Part shown: positions 33,838-42,092 of the stretch, piece by piece
Layout of the letters: each line of letters opens with the position of its first letter
How positions within the stretch are numbered: the first letter of the stretch is position 1
Assembly: GCA_033765145.1 (NCBI GenBank)
Contig: JANRIH010000032.1
Span: 62,001 to 126,000, forward strand
Direction: 5' to 3'
Length of the DNA: 64,000 nucleotides
Origin: JAGVSR01 sp033765145
Lineage (GTDB): Bacteria; Pseudomonadota; Alphaproteobacteria; Rhizobiales; Hyphomicrobiaceae
Made by a program: the position numbers and the translations under genes
Notes under the pieces: generated by a model
Told to the model about the DNA's origin: nothing
The model's input: only the letters and a program-made list of their open reading frames with translations
Databases searched by the model: none

Positions 33838-36117
33838 ATGACTGCCATTTTCAAGCGCGTGCCGCGCGCTCCAATCTCCGTAACTGCTTCTGTGACTTCC
33901 ATTGCGGTCTCGTTGGTGCCCATTGCCGCATGGGCACAGGAACCAGCCGGCCCGCCCGATGCCGCAGCACCTCTGCCGCCAATCGAGGTTACCCAGCCCA
34001 ACGCTGCCAAGAAGAAAGCTGCGAACAAGGCGAAGCCCTCCCCCGCCGCAAGCAATGAAGCGGCGGCACCGGTGGCCGAAGGAGCAGCGCTCGCCGAGCC
34101 GATGCCTCCTGCGGCATCGGGTTCAGATGATGGACAGGCGCCGGTCTCGCCCGTATTGCCCGGCACGCGCTCAGGGAGCCTCGGAGTTCCGACGGCGGCA
34201 GAAGCGCGAGCCGAGATCGAGCGGACGCCAGGTGGCGTCGATGTGGTCGATGGTGACGAATATCAGTCAAACACTCCGGCTGTGACGATCAAGGACGCAC
34301 TCGACTACGTTCCGGGTGTTTTCGTGCAACCCAAATGGGGCGAGGACAGTCGCCTTTCGATCCGCGGATCAGGCCTTTCGCGCAACTTCCACCTCCGCGG
34401 CCTCCAACTGTACATGGATGGCATCCCGATCAACACGGCGGACGGGTTCGGCGACTTCCAGGAAATCGATCCCTCCGCATATCGCTACATTGAAGTTTTC
34501 AAGGGCGGCAATGCCCTGCGGTTCGGATCGAATTCGCTCGGCGGCGCGATCAATTTCGTGATGCCAACCGGATACGACGCGGCACTTTTCGGTGGCCGGG
34601 TCGACGTTGGCAGCTTCGGCTTCCGGAAGGTCTCGGCGAGTTCGGGCGCGGTCTCGGGAGCTGCGGACTATTTCATCAGCGGCACGTGGCAGGAACAGGA
34701 CGGCTTCCGGGACCACAGTGATGGCGAGAGCGTCCGCGGTACGATGAACATCGGCTACCGACTGACCGATGACATCGAAACGCGGTTTTATCTGAATGCC
34801 AACTCGATTGATCAGCGGATTCCGGGCTCCGTCACGAAGGAGCAAGCCCTTACCGATCCTACGACTGCACAGGGCATCAACGTCTTGAACGACTGGCAGC
34901 GCAATGTCGATTCCGTCCGGGTCGCCAACAAAACGACCTTTCGCATTGCTCCCGGCTCATTCGTCGAGTTCGGTGGCTTCTATGTCGATCGCCACCTGAT
35001 GCATCCGATCTTTCTTTGGCTCGACTACCAGTACGAGGATTACGGCGGGTTTGCTCGAGTGACGGCTGACACCGAGGTCGCGGGCTTCAGGAACCGTCTT
35101 GTCGCGGGGGGCAATGTTCATAACGGAGAAGTTGACTCTCGGCTCTATGGAATAGGGCCCGGAGCGGCGCGCGGCCCTCTGTTTGTTCGAACGATCGACA
35201 GTTCCGAGAATGTCTCGGCGTATATCGAGAACTCGTTCTACGTGATGCCGCAAATTGCTCTCGTCGCAGGCACCCAGTTCCTGCACGCCGTTCGCGACCG
35301 TTCGAACGTCCAGGGCGATGCCAGTGGCGAAAGCGAGTTCGATCTCTGGAGCCCGAAAGCGGGCGTGCTCTGGGACGTGACGCCGACCGCCCAGGTCTTC
35401 GCGAATGTTTCCCGTAGCGCGGAAGTCCCGTCGTTCGGTGAAAATACGCCGATCTTCGGGCAGCCCTTCAACGCCAAGGCGCAGCGTGCGACGACATACG
35501 AAATCGGAACGCGCGGGCGGACGGAAGACTTCACCTGGGACCTTGCACTCTATCGGGCCGACATCGACGACGAGCTTCTGTGCATGGCGCCCTTCCCGGT
35601 GGCCGACTTCTGCATCGTGGCCAACGCAGACGAGACGATCCACCAAGGCATCGAGGCCGGGATCGGCGCCGCAATATTCAAGGGGCTGATGGTGGGCGGC
35701 AGCGAGTCAGACAAAGTCTGGCTCAACGCGGCATATACGTTCAGCGACTTCCGCTACGACGATGACGCGCTTTTCGGAAATAACGAGATCCCCGGTGCCC
35801 CCCGTCATTTCCTGCGCGCCGAGGTTCTATATAAGCATCCGTCCGGCGTTTACTTCGGACCCAATGTCGAATGGGTCCCGGATGCCTACTACATCGACAG
35901 CGCCAATACGCTCGACACCGAGGCGTATGCGATCTGGGGCGCCAAGCTCGGCTACGAGACTGAGAAGTTTGCCGCCTATGTCGAAGGCCGCAACCTCGCC
36001 GACGAAGCCTATATCGCCTCGACCGGCATTACGAATGTCGCCGATCCGGACCGATCGGCGTTCTTCGAGCCGGGAAATGGCCGGGCGGTCTACGGTGGGG
36101 TTCAGGTGAAATGGTGA
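33838..36117 (+). CDS. TonB-dependent outer-membrane receptor, probably for copper or another metal chelate
   Basis: A 759-residue outer-membrane transporter. The signal peptide ends near AWAQE (about 34). A long Ala/Pro/Lys-rich linker (about 36-120) precedes the plug domain, which has DALDYVPGVFVQ, DSRLSIRGSGLSRN and VFKGGNALRFGSNSLGGAIN. A 22-strand barrel follows and the chain ends in an aromatic residue (GGVQVKW), as outer-membrane proteins do. TonB energy is used to import a ligand. The neighbours (DUF2946, His-tailed protein, YcnI-like protein) are those of putative copper-uptake operons; the ligand itself is an inference. Confidence 0.9.
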   Translation: MTAIFKRVPRAPISVTASVTSIAVSLVPIAAWAQEPAGPPDAAAPLPPIEVTQPNAAKKKAANKAKPSPAASNEAAAPVAEGAALAEPMPPAASGSDDGQAPVSPVLPGTRSGSLGVPTAAEARAEIERTPGGVDVVDGDEYQSNTPAVTIKDALDYVPGVFVQPKWGEDSRLSIRGSGLSRNFHLRGLQLYMDGIPINTADGFGDFQEIDPSAYRYIEVFKGGNALRFGSNSLGGAINFVMPTGYDAALFGGRVDVGSFGFRKVSASSGAVSGAADYFISGTWQEQDGFRDHSDGESVRGTMNIGYRLTDDIETRFYLNANSIDQRIPGSVTKEQALTDPTTAQGINVLNDWQRNVDSVRVANKTTFRIAPGSFVEFGGFYVDRHLMHPIFLWLDYQYEDYGGFARVTADTEVAGFRNRLVAGGNVHNGEVDSRLYGIGPGAARGPLFVRTIDSSENVSAYIENSFYVMPQIALVAGTQFLHAVRDRSNVQGDASGESEFDLWSPKAGVLWDVTPTAQVFANVSRSAEVPSFGENTPIFGQPFNAKAQRATTYEIGTRGRTEDFTWDLALYRADIDDELLCMAPFPVADFCIVANADETIHQGIEAGIGAAIFKGLMVGGSESDKVWLNAAYTFSDFRYDDDALFGNNEIPGAPRHFLRAEVLYKHPSGVYFGPNVEWVPDAYYIDSANTLDTEAYAIWGAKLGYETEKFAAYVEGRNLADEAYIASTGITNVADPDRSAFFEPGNGRAVYGGVQVKW

Positions 36118-36121
36118 GACC

Positions 36122-36613
36122 ATGGCGAATATGATCTTCGACCCCAGACAAGGTAGCCCTCATCGATGGCTTGCGGTCGCACCGATTTTTGCGCTGGTTT
36201 TCGCAATCTGCGCAACAGCGGTCGTTGCGGGCCAGTCTCCGCAGGCGACGGCCGAGATCAGTACGACCCTCAAACATCTCTTCGACCGCCCAGAAGCGCC
36301 CGTTGAGGTGGACATCGTGGCCGCGAGCGGAAGTCACGCGGTCGCGAGCTGGGTACAGGGGGAAAAGGGCGGCCGGGCGCTGCTGCGCCGTGACGGCTCG
36401 AAGTGGTCGATTTTGCTTTGCGGCGGAGATGGGTTGCGCTCCGCCGCCGGGCTGACCGAAGCCGGCGTGCCCAGTTCGGATGCCGAGACCATCGCGAACG
36501 CTTTGGCGGCTTCGGAAGCGGCGCTTTCGCCGGGGCGCCGCGCTCTGTTTGCAAGTTTCGGCGCGACTATCGAAGTCGCGCCCGGCGATCAACACCATGA
36601 ACACGCGCATTGA
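36122..36613 (+). CDS. Exported protein with histidine-rich tail, copper uptake-associated
   Basis: A 163-residue protein with a hydrophobic N-terminal segment (about 16-36, ending VVAGQ) and a mature domain of ~110 residues containing HLFDRPEAPVEVDIV, SHAVASWVQGEKGGRALLRR and a single cysteine in ILLCGGDGL. The C-terminus QHHEHAH is a likely metal-binding tail. It starts 4 bases after the receptor stop and 14 bases before the YcnI-like gene. Proteins of this type are annotated in other genomes as copper uptake system-associated; I recognise the layout rather than a characterised domain. Confidence 0.8.
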   Translation: MANMIFDPRQGSPHRWLAVAPIFALVFAICATAVVAGQSPQATAEISTTLKHLFDRPEAPVEVDIVAASGSHAVASWVQGEKGGRALLRRDGSKWSILLCGGDGLRSAAGLTEAGVPSSDAETIANALAASEAALSPGRRALFASFGATIEVAPGDQHHEHAH

Positions 36614-36627
36614 GATAGGGTTCACAA

Positions 36628-37152
36628 ATGCGGTTTCCCACGGTCCGATTTTTCTCCACCGCACTCGCTGCATTCTTGACTGTTACGACAGCCTCGGCAC
36701 ACGTCATCCTCGATAGAAAGATGTCATCGCCAGGATCTTACAAAGCGATATTTGGCGTGCCGCACGGCTGCTCGGGAAGTGCGACGACCGAGTTAACTAT
36801 CGTCATTCCGGAGGGCTTCATCGGCGTGAAGCCCGCTCCGAAGCCCGGTTGGACGCTTTCAGTCGAGCGCGGGCCGTATGCACGGAGCTATGACTATTTT
36901 CACGGATCGAAGCTCGCGGAGGGTGCGAAGCGGGTCACTTGGACGGGTGGTCCGCTGGCCGACGAACACTACGACGAATTCATCCTCATCGGCTTCTTCA
37001 GCGATGCATTCAAGCCGAAGAGCAAGGTCTATTTCGCGGTCGAGCAGCGGTGTGGCGATGTAACCGTGAACTGGGATCAGATCCCGGCGAAGGGGCAGGA
37101 TGCTCACGATCTCAAGACGCCGGCTCCCGCTGTACGCATCGAGGCAAAGTAA
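36628..37152 (+). CDS. YcnI-like copper-binding exported protein (DUF1775)
   Basis: A 174-residue protein whose signal peptide ends at ASA, so that the mature chain starts with HVILDRKMSSPG; an N-terminal histidine is the known copper ligand of YcnI proteins. Further family marks are FGVPHGCSGSATTELTIVIP, KPAPKPGWTLSVERG, the W in VTWTGGPLADEHYDEF and VEQRCGDVTVNW. It would bind Cu(II) in the periplasm and hand it on or buffer it. Last gene of the four-gene metal cluster, convergent with murA (47-base gap). Confidence 0.88.
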   Translation: MRFPTVRFFSTALAAFLTVTTASAHVILDRKMSSPGSYKAIFGVPHGCSGSATTELTIVIPEGFIGVKPAPKPGWTLSVERGPYARSYDYFHGSKLAEGAKRVTWTGGPLADEHYDEFILIGFFSDAFKPKSKVYFAVEQRCGDVTVNWDQIPAKGQDAHDLKTPAPAVRIEAK

Positions 37153-37199
37153 CGCGGGCGTTCCCGCGATTGCGCGGGCGGTCGAGGCGAATGCGGCCC

Positions 37200-38489
37200 T
37201 CACCCCGCGCTGATGCGTTCAATCGCGGCGCCGCAACGCGAGAGCTTCTCCTCGAGCCGCTCGAAGCCGCGGTCGAGGTGGTAGACGCGGTTGATCATCG
37301 TCTCGCCCTCGGCCATGAGGCCTGCGATGACGAGTGAGACTGACGCGCGCAGGTCCGTAGCCATTACGGGCGCGCCCGTGAGCTTCGGCATGCCCTTGAT
37401 AGTCGCGGTGTCACCATGCAGATGAATGTCGGCGCCGAACCGCGCGAGCTCTTGCACGTGCATGAAGCGGTTCTCGAAGATCGTCTCGCGAATGACGCTC
37501 GTTCCGTGCGCGCGTGTCATGAGGGCCATGAGCTGGGCCTGAAGATCGGTCGGGAACCCAGGAAACGGCTGCGTTTCGACCGAAATGGGCTCGATGTCCC
37601 CGCCATTGCGCGTAATTCTGATCCCCCCCTCGGTTGGAACGACGCTGGCGCCCGTTGTCGCGAGCACATCGAGAGCATTTGGTAGGAGGTCGGCGCGGGT
37701 CCCTTCGAGCAGGACATCGCCGCCCGTCGCCGCGACCGCCATCGCGAACGTGCCCGTCTCGATGCGATCCGGGAGAACCGTGTGAATGGCCCCATCCAGC
37801 CGGTCGCGTCCCTGGATGCGCAGAACGGATGTCCCGATGCCGTCGATCTTGACGCCCATCTTGACGAGGAGGGATGCGACGTCTCCGACCTCGGGTTCGC
37901 GCGCCGCGTTCTCGATGAGCGTCTCGCCCTTTGCGAGCGCCGCTGCGAGCAGCACGTTGTGCGTCGCGCCGACGGAGACTTTCGGGAAAATGATGTGCGC
38001 GCCGTGGAGCCCTTTTGGCGCTTTCGCGACCACGTAGCCCGCTTCGATGTCGATCTCGGCCCCGAGCGCCTTGAGGCCAGTCAGGTGGAGATCGACCGGC
38101 CGCGTGCCGATCGCGCAGCCGCCCGGCAGCGAGACGCGCGCCTCGCCCATCCGCGCGACGAGAGGTCCGAGGACCCAGAAGCTTGCGCGCATCCGCGAAA
38201 CCATTTCATAGGGCGCCGTGGTGTCGACGATCTCGCGCGCGGAGAGATGGAACGTTTCGCCTTGAAGGTTCGGCTGCGAGCGCTTGCCGTCGATCGTGAG
38301 GTCGACGCCGTGATTGCGCAGGATGCGGCCGAGGAGATTGACGTCGGCGAGATTGGGAACGTTCTTCAGTGTCACGCGCTCGGGCGTCAGCATGCTGGCG
38401 ATCATGAGCGGCAGCGCGGCATTTTTCGCGCCCGAGATGGGAATGACGCCGTTGAGGCGCTGGCCGCCCGTGATGCGAATTCGATCCAT
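37200..38489 (-). CDS. murA: UDP-N-acetylglucosamine 1-carboxyvinyltransferase
   Basis: A 429-residue EPSP-synthase-fold enzyme that transfers enolpyruvate to UDP-GlcNAc, the first committed step of peptidoglycan precursor synthesis. K22-N23 in SGAKNAALPLM, the loop cysteine C125 in LPGGCAIGTRPVDLH (the fosfomycin target, here not replaced by Asp) and RAHGTSVIRETIFENRFMHV are in place. Length is typical. A run of nine A bases on the coding strand lies about 16 bases before the ATG in its leader. In related genomes murA often sits next to the DUF2948-hisD cluster, but here the two are 12 kb apart. Confidence 0.96.
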   Translation of the reverse strand: MDRIRITGGQRLNGVIPISGAKNAALPLMIASMLTPERVTLKNVPNLADVNLLGRILRNHGVDLTIDGKRSQPNLQGETFHLSAREIVDTTAPYEMVSRMRASFWVLGPLVARMGEARVSLPGGCAIGTRPVDLHLTGLKALGAEIDIEAGYVVAKAPKGLHGAHIIFPKVSVGATHNVLLAAALAKGETLIENAAREPEVGDVASLLVKMGVKIDGIGTSVLRIQGRDRLDGAIHTVLPDRIETGTFAMAVAATGGDVLLEGTRADLLPNALDVLATTGASVVPTEGGIRITRNGGDIEPISVETQPFPGFPTDLQAQLMALMTRAHGTSVIRETIFENRFMHVQELARFGADIHLHGDTATIKGMPKLTGAPVMATDLRASVSLVIAGLMAEGETMINRVYHLDRGFERLEEKLSRCGAAIERISAG

Positions 38490-38661
38490 GCTGTCGTGTT
38501 CCCGTTTTTTTTTCCTCGCGCCCTGAGCTCGGTGCGATTTTCCGCTTTCGAGGCCGTTGGCGAGAACGGGATGCTTAGTCCGTGTCGCGGCCCGGCGGCA
38601 AGCGGCGAAGTAGCCGAACGTGGCCCATTGGGCACCGTCCAGTCATGGATCGCCAGGCGAC

Positions 38662-38874
38662 TTAGGGATCGGTCTTGGGGAGATCCGGCCGTCCCGGCTC
38701 CTGCGGGGCATCATCCGGCGCGGCGGCGTCGTCTCGGCCGGGAACAGGCGCGTCAGCGTCCTGCCGCGCCCGGGCCTGATCCTTCCGGCGCTTGAGATTG
38801 GCGCGGAGTTCAACCGCCAGGCGATCGGCCCGGCTCGGGTGGGACGTCCGTTTTGGAGGTTTGCCGGGCTCCAC
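38662..38874 (-). CDS. Small basic/acidic hypothetical protein
   Basis: A 70-codon frame starting with GTG. The N-terminal half is strongly basic and probably helical (SRADRLAVELRANLKRRKDQARAR), the C-terminal half acidic and proline-rich (DADAPVPGRDDAAAPDDAP). Small proteins of this pattern occur downstream of murA-type genes in rhizobia, which is why I keep it, but there is no recognisable domain and the ribosome site is weak. It lies between the lipocalin-sized exported protein gene and murA on the same strand. Confidence 0.5.
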   Translation of the reverse strand: MEPGKPPKRTSHPSRADRLAVELRANLKRRKDQARARQDADAPVPGRDDAAAPDDAPQEPGRPDLPKTDP

Positions 38875-39004
38875 GCCGCTGCCTCGTTCCGTCGATGCCG
38901 GGTTTCACTTTCCCATTCGGGGGGGGCGGTTGAAAGCGTAGCAGGTCGATCGGCGGCGAGCCAACTGCCCCTTTTGGGTTCACTCGCCCTTCCGCGCCGG
39001 CCGT

Positions 39005-39544
39005 TCAGCTTTCTCCGCCGGCACTCGACGAGCGGTCGAGAATGAGCGTCATCCCGACGAGCGAAGTGTTGTGGAACTGGATTTCGACAACCTGTTTGTT
39101 CTCGCGGACGATGATGTCCATGTTGGCGTCGAGGTTCTCACCCTTGACGGTCACGCGCAGCCCTTTAGGCGTGATTTCCCCCGAGAGTTCACCGGCAAGC
39201 TCGAACATCTGCTCGACCCAGCTGCCGCTGAGCTTGCCCTCGTGTTCCGTAATCTCGCTTTTCAGCTCGATTTTCCCGCTCGCCGTCGCGCAGCGGATCG
39301 TCTGTCGAAGGTTCGATGCGGTTTCGCCGCGGAAGTACGTCGCCCGGCACGTCACCGTCTCCATCTTGCCGTCCTTGTAGCCGAGCCGGCCTTGGCCGGT
39401 CCAACGGCCGGGAAGAGCGGTGAAAGTGCTCCCGAGGCTCGCCTCTTCGGCTGCGGCAGGTGGCACATAGCCCGTCGTAACGGGAAGCGGCATGACGCCC
39501 GCAACCACGAAAGCGGCGAACCAGATCAGAACCGGCGTGCGCAT
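39005..39544 (-). CDS. Exported ~180-residue protein, unknown function
   Basis: A 179-residue protein with a signal peptide (about 1-32, PPAAAEE). The mature chain has repeated beta-strand-like segments: GRWTGQGRLGYKDGKMETVTC, NLRQTIRCATASGKIEL, HEGKLSGSWVEQMFELAGELSG, and DANMDIIVRENKQVVEIQ. The two cysteines probably form a disulfide. The pattern of a small beta-barrel that could bind a hydrophobic ligand is familiar from uncharacterised rhizobial exported proteins, but I cannot name a family. The start at 39544 is chosen for the signal peptide; the open frame extends upstream to 39997 without protein-like content. Divergent from the JmjC-like gene. Confidence 0.75.
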   Translation of the reverse strand: MRTPVLIWFAAFVVAGVMPLPVTTGYVPPAAAEEASLGSTFTALPGRWTGQGRLGYKDGKMETVTCRATYFRGETASNLRQTIRCATASGKIELKSEITEHEGKLSGSWVEQMFELAGELSGEITPKGLRVTVKGENLDANMDIIVRENKQVVEIQFHNTSLVGMTLILDRSSSAGGES

Positions 39545-39847
39545 GGGGCAACCATTCAAGACGGAATTCGGATGGTAAACGCCGTTATGTACGACGGATT
39601 CGACCGCCGTCGCGTGACACATGACAACTCGGCGGCGAAATCCCTTCTGGCCGTGGCGCGGGAGGCACGAATGCCGATCCGGGACAGCGTCGGCTGTCAG
39701 AGTTTGAGGCAGTGTGCCGGTTTGGACAGCGCGACACGATCGCGGGCCCCCGTGGATGCGTGGGCGCGGAGGGGATAATGTTTCGCGATCATGGCCCGCG
39801 CCTTGCTGAGACGAGGCCCGAGCGCGTTCTGCGTAGGACCCTGATCC
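39545..39847. other. 303-base divergent intergenic region
   Basis: The gap separates two divergent genes, so it should hold both promoters. No clear -35/-10 pair, operator palindrome, RNA gene or small reading frame with support is seen. Confidence 0.4.
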
Positions 39848-40786
39848 ATGACCGATCCCATCTTTACCGACTGGAAGCCCGAGCACACGGCCGCCTGGGC
39901 ATCCGAGCCCCTTCGACTGTCGCACCGCTTGAGCCAGCACCCGCTCTATTCGATCGAGGCGCTGGCCGAACTGATCGAGCGATATCCCCGCCAGCACTAT
40001 GCGCTAGTCGAGATGGGGCCGCAGGGCTCGAACCGCCGTCTTTGGCGAGAGGGCGACATCGGGAAGCTCTCGGGCGCCAAAGTTATCGAAGCGATCCGGC
40101 GTGGGCGCATGTGGCTCAATCTGCGTAACATCTCCGCCGTCGACGATCGCTACCGCGAGGTGCTCGATCATATTTTCGAGGAAATCCGCCAGCACGTGCC
40201 GGGCTACGAGACCTACCACCGCACGTGCGGAATTCTGATCTCGTCGCCCCTCGCCCAAGTCTATTACCACATGGATTTGCCCGGGCAGTCCCTGTGGCAG
40301 CTTCACGGTCGCAAGCGCGTTTATCTCTACCCGACGACCGCGCCCTACCTCACGGGTGAGCAGCTCGAGCGCATCGCGCTCTATGAGGTCGAAGTCGACA
40401 TCCCCTACGAGGCGTCCTACGACGCCGCCGCGAAAGTTTTCGAGATCGGCCCGGGCGAAATGCTCCACTGGCCCTTGAACGCGCCCCATCGCGTCGAGAA
40501 CCTCGACTGCCTCAACATTTCGATGACGACCGAATATTGGACCGAATCCATCCGGCGCTCGCAGATCGTCAACATGGCGAACGGCATTCTTCGCAATCAC
40601 GCGGGGATGGCGCCGCAGAGCCGCGCGACCTCGGGTCCGGGCTTCTGGATGAAGGCCGCGATGCAGGCGGGCGTCCGCCGCTCAGGCCTTCTGAAGAAGG
40701 CGCGAAAGTCCCGCCGTCCGATCCAGTTCGTGCTCGATGAAGCTGAACTCGGCAAAGTCGTCGATCTGCCTCTGGCTGCGGAATGA
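39848..40786 (+). CDS. JmjC/cupin-like putative Fe(II) oxygenase
   Basis: A 312-residue cytoplasmic protein with a cupin/JmjC-type core. The facial-triad candidates are H141 and D143 in YYHMDLPGQ and H214 in NAPHRVEN, with the JmjC-like LHGRKRVYLYP between them and GPGEMLHWPLN before the last histidine. Such enzymes hydroxylate proteins or small molecules using Fe(II) and 2-oxoglutarate. The C-terminal ~80 residues are basic. Its last four bases overlap the start of the following GNAT gene (ATGA), so the two act together. Substrate unknown. Confidence 0.75.
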   Translation: MTDPIFTDWKPEHTAAWASEPLRLSHRLSQHPLYSIEALAELIERYPRQHYALVEMGPQGSNRRLWREGDIGKLSGAKVIEAIRRGRMWLNLRNISAVDDRYREVLDHIFEEIRQHVPGYETYHRTCGILISSPLAQVYYHMDLPGQSLWQLHGRKRVYLYPTTAPYLTGEQLERIALYEVEVDIPYEASYDAAAKVFEIGPGEMLHWPLNAPHRVENLDCLNISMTTEYWTESIRRSQIVNMANGILRNHAGMAPQSRATSGPGFWMKAAMQAGVRRSGLLKKARKSRRPIQFVLDEAELGKVVDLPLAAE

Positions 40787-41988
40787 CGTTCGTCGCGGAC
40801 AGTCGTCGGACGTTTGCCGCATCCGGGGCGCGGACGTGCGCCAAGGGTGCGGTGCGGCGCTATGACGTACGCGTTGTGGCGGGTGAAGGGTCCGCGCGCG
40901 ACGCCGTCGCGGACGCCTTGTCGGCGGCCGATGCCGCCACGACGGCGTTTCAGCATCCGCTTTGGCTCGCTTCGATGTTCGCAACGCTCGCCACGGCGGC
41001 GAAGGCTGAACCCTTCGCCATCGTCGTACGAGCGGCCGAAACGTCGGAACTGGCGCTCGTTCTGCCGGTCTTGCGCCAAGACAAGGGCGGCCTCTCGATC
41101 CTCTCGTTCCCCTCCTTCGGCGTGTCGGACTACGGCGCGCCTGTTCTGGGCCCCGTGGCCCCTCAAGAGCCTCACGCAGCCGAAGAACTCTGGCGCGCCG
41201 TCAAGCCTGCGCTGCCGAGAGCCGACATCGTACGGCTCGAGAACATGCCCCGCCGGATCAGCGGGCGATTGAACCCGCTGGCGCTCCTTACCGACGTCGT
41301 GTCATCCCGCATGAGCCGGAACGCGATCGTGGTCGAAAGCACGGTCGAGGACCTTCTGCGCGCACGGGGCAAGAAATATCGCAAGGAAGCCGAGCGTTGC
41401 TATCGCCTCCTTGCGGAGCATGGCGTGCCGGAATTCCGCCGCGCCGAGACGGCTGACGAGATCCGCGCGGCCTATCGCGTTCTTGAGGACCAGCAGTCCG
41501 AGCGCCGCCACGCGCAAGGCGGTTCCTATCTGCTCGACCGGCCCGAGTATCACGCGTTCTACGAGGACCTGCTCCGAGCCGGAACGCAGACCGGCTTTGC
41601 CCACATATTCACGCTGGCGGCCGGCGGAGAGACGTGCGCCGCTCTCTTGGGCATTGCGGATGGAGAAAGTTTCACCGCCCTCCGCATCTCTACGGCAGGC
41701 GGGGACTGGAAGCGGCTCTCGCCGGGTCGCCTCGTGATCCTCGAAGCCATGCGGTACTTCACGGCACGCGGAATCCGCACGTTCGACATGGGGATCGGCG
41801 ATTATGCCTTCAAACACGGCTTCGGTGTCGAGGCCGAGCCGCTGGTCGAGCTTCGCATAGCACTCAGTGCGAAAGGCTATTTGGCGCTCGGCGCGCACCG
41901 CCTCAAAGAAGCCGCCCGGAAAGCCGCCGGGAAGCACGACGGGTTCATGAACCTCGCGCGCGGCATGAAGCTCTTTCTCGGCGGCTGA
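40783..41988 (+). CDS. GNAT/FemAB-like acyltransferase (CelD/BioF2-type)
   Basis: A 401-residue protein of the double-GNAT type often labelled CelD or BioF2-like acetyltransferase. Marks are FQHPLWLASMFATLA near 57-71, a central RGKKYRKEAERCYRLLAEHG, SERRHAQGGSYLLDRPEYHAFY, and the C-terminal acceptor region FTALRISTAGGDWKRLSPGR with IRTFDMGIGDYAFKHGFG. Relatives act in surface polysaccharide or aminoacyl transfer. The first ~35 residues may be dispensable. It is translationally coupled to the JmjC-like gene; nothing indicates the acyl donor or acceptor. Confidence 0.82.
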   Translation: MTFVADSRRTFAASGARTCAKGAVRRYDVRVVAGEGSARDAVADALSAADAATTAFQHPLWLASMFATLATAAKAEPFAIVVRAAETSELALVLPVLRQDKGGLSILSFPSFGVSDYGAPVLGPVAPQEPHAAEELWRAVKPALPRADIVRLENMPRRISGRLNPLALLTDVVSSRMSRNAIVVESTVEDLLRARGKKYRKEAERCYRLLAEHGVPEFRRAETADEIRAAYRVLEDQQSERRHAQGGSYLLDRPEYHAFYEDLLRAGTQTGFAHIFTLAAGGETCAALLGIADGESFTALRISTAGGDWKRLSPGRLVILEAMRYFTARGIRTFDMGIGDYAFKHGFGVEAEPLVELRIALSAKGYLALGAHRLKEAARKAAGKHDGFMNLARGMKLFLGG

Positions 41989-42092
41989 GGCCGTAGCCCC
42001 CGCGTCTGATTTGCGCCAGGGGCCCGATCCGCTATAAGGCCCGACGAACCGGCACCCGGCGCTCGCGCGCCCTATGCAACTATCCTGAGGCG

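Noticed and set aside
39697..39888. A 63-codon minus-strand frame in the divergent gap
   Set aside because: No ribosome site, no hydrophobic or domain pattern, and it crosses the start of the JmjC-like gene.
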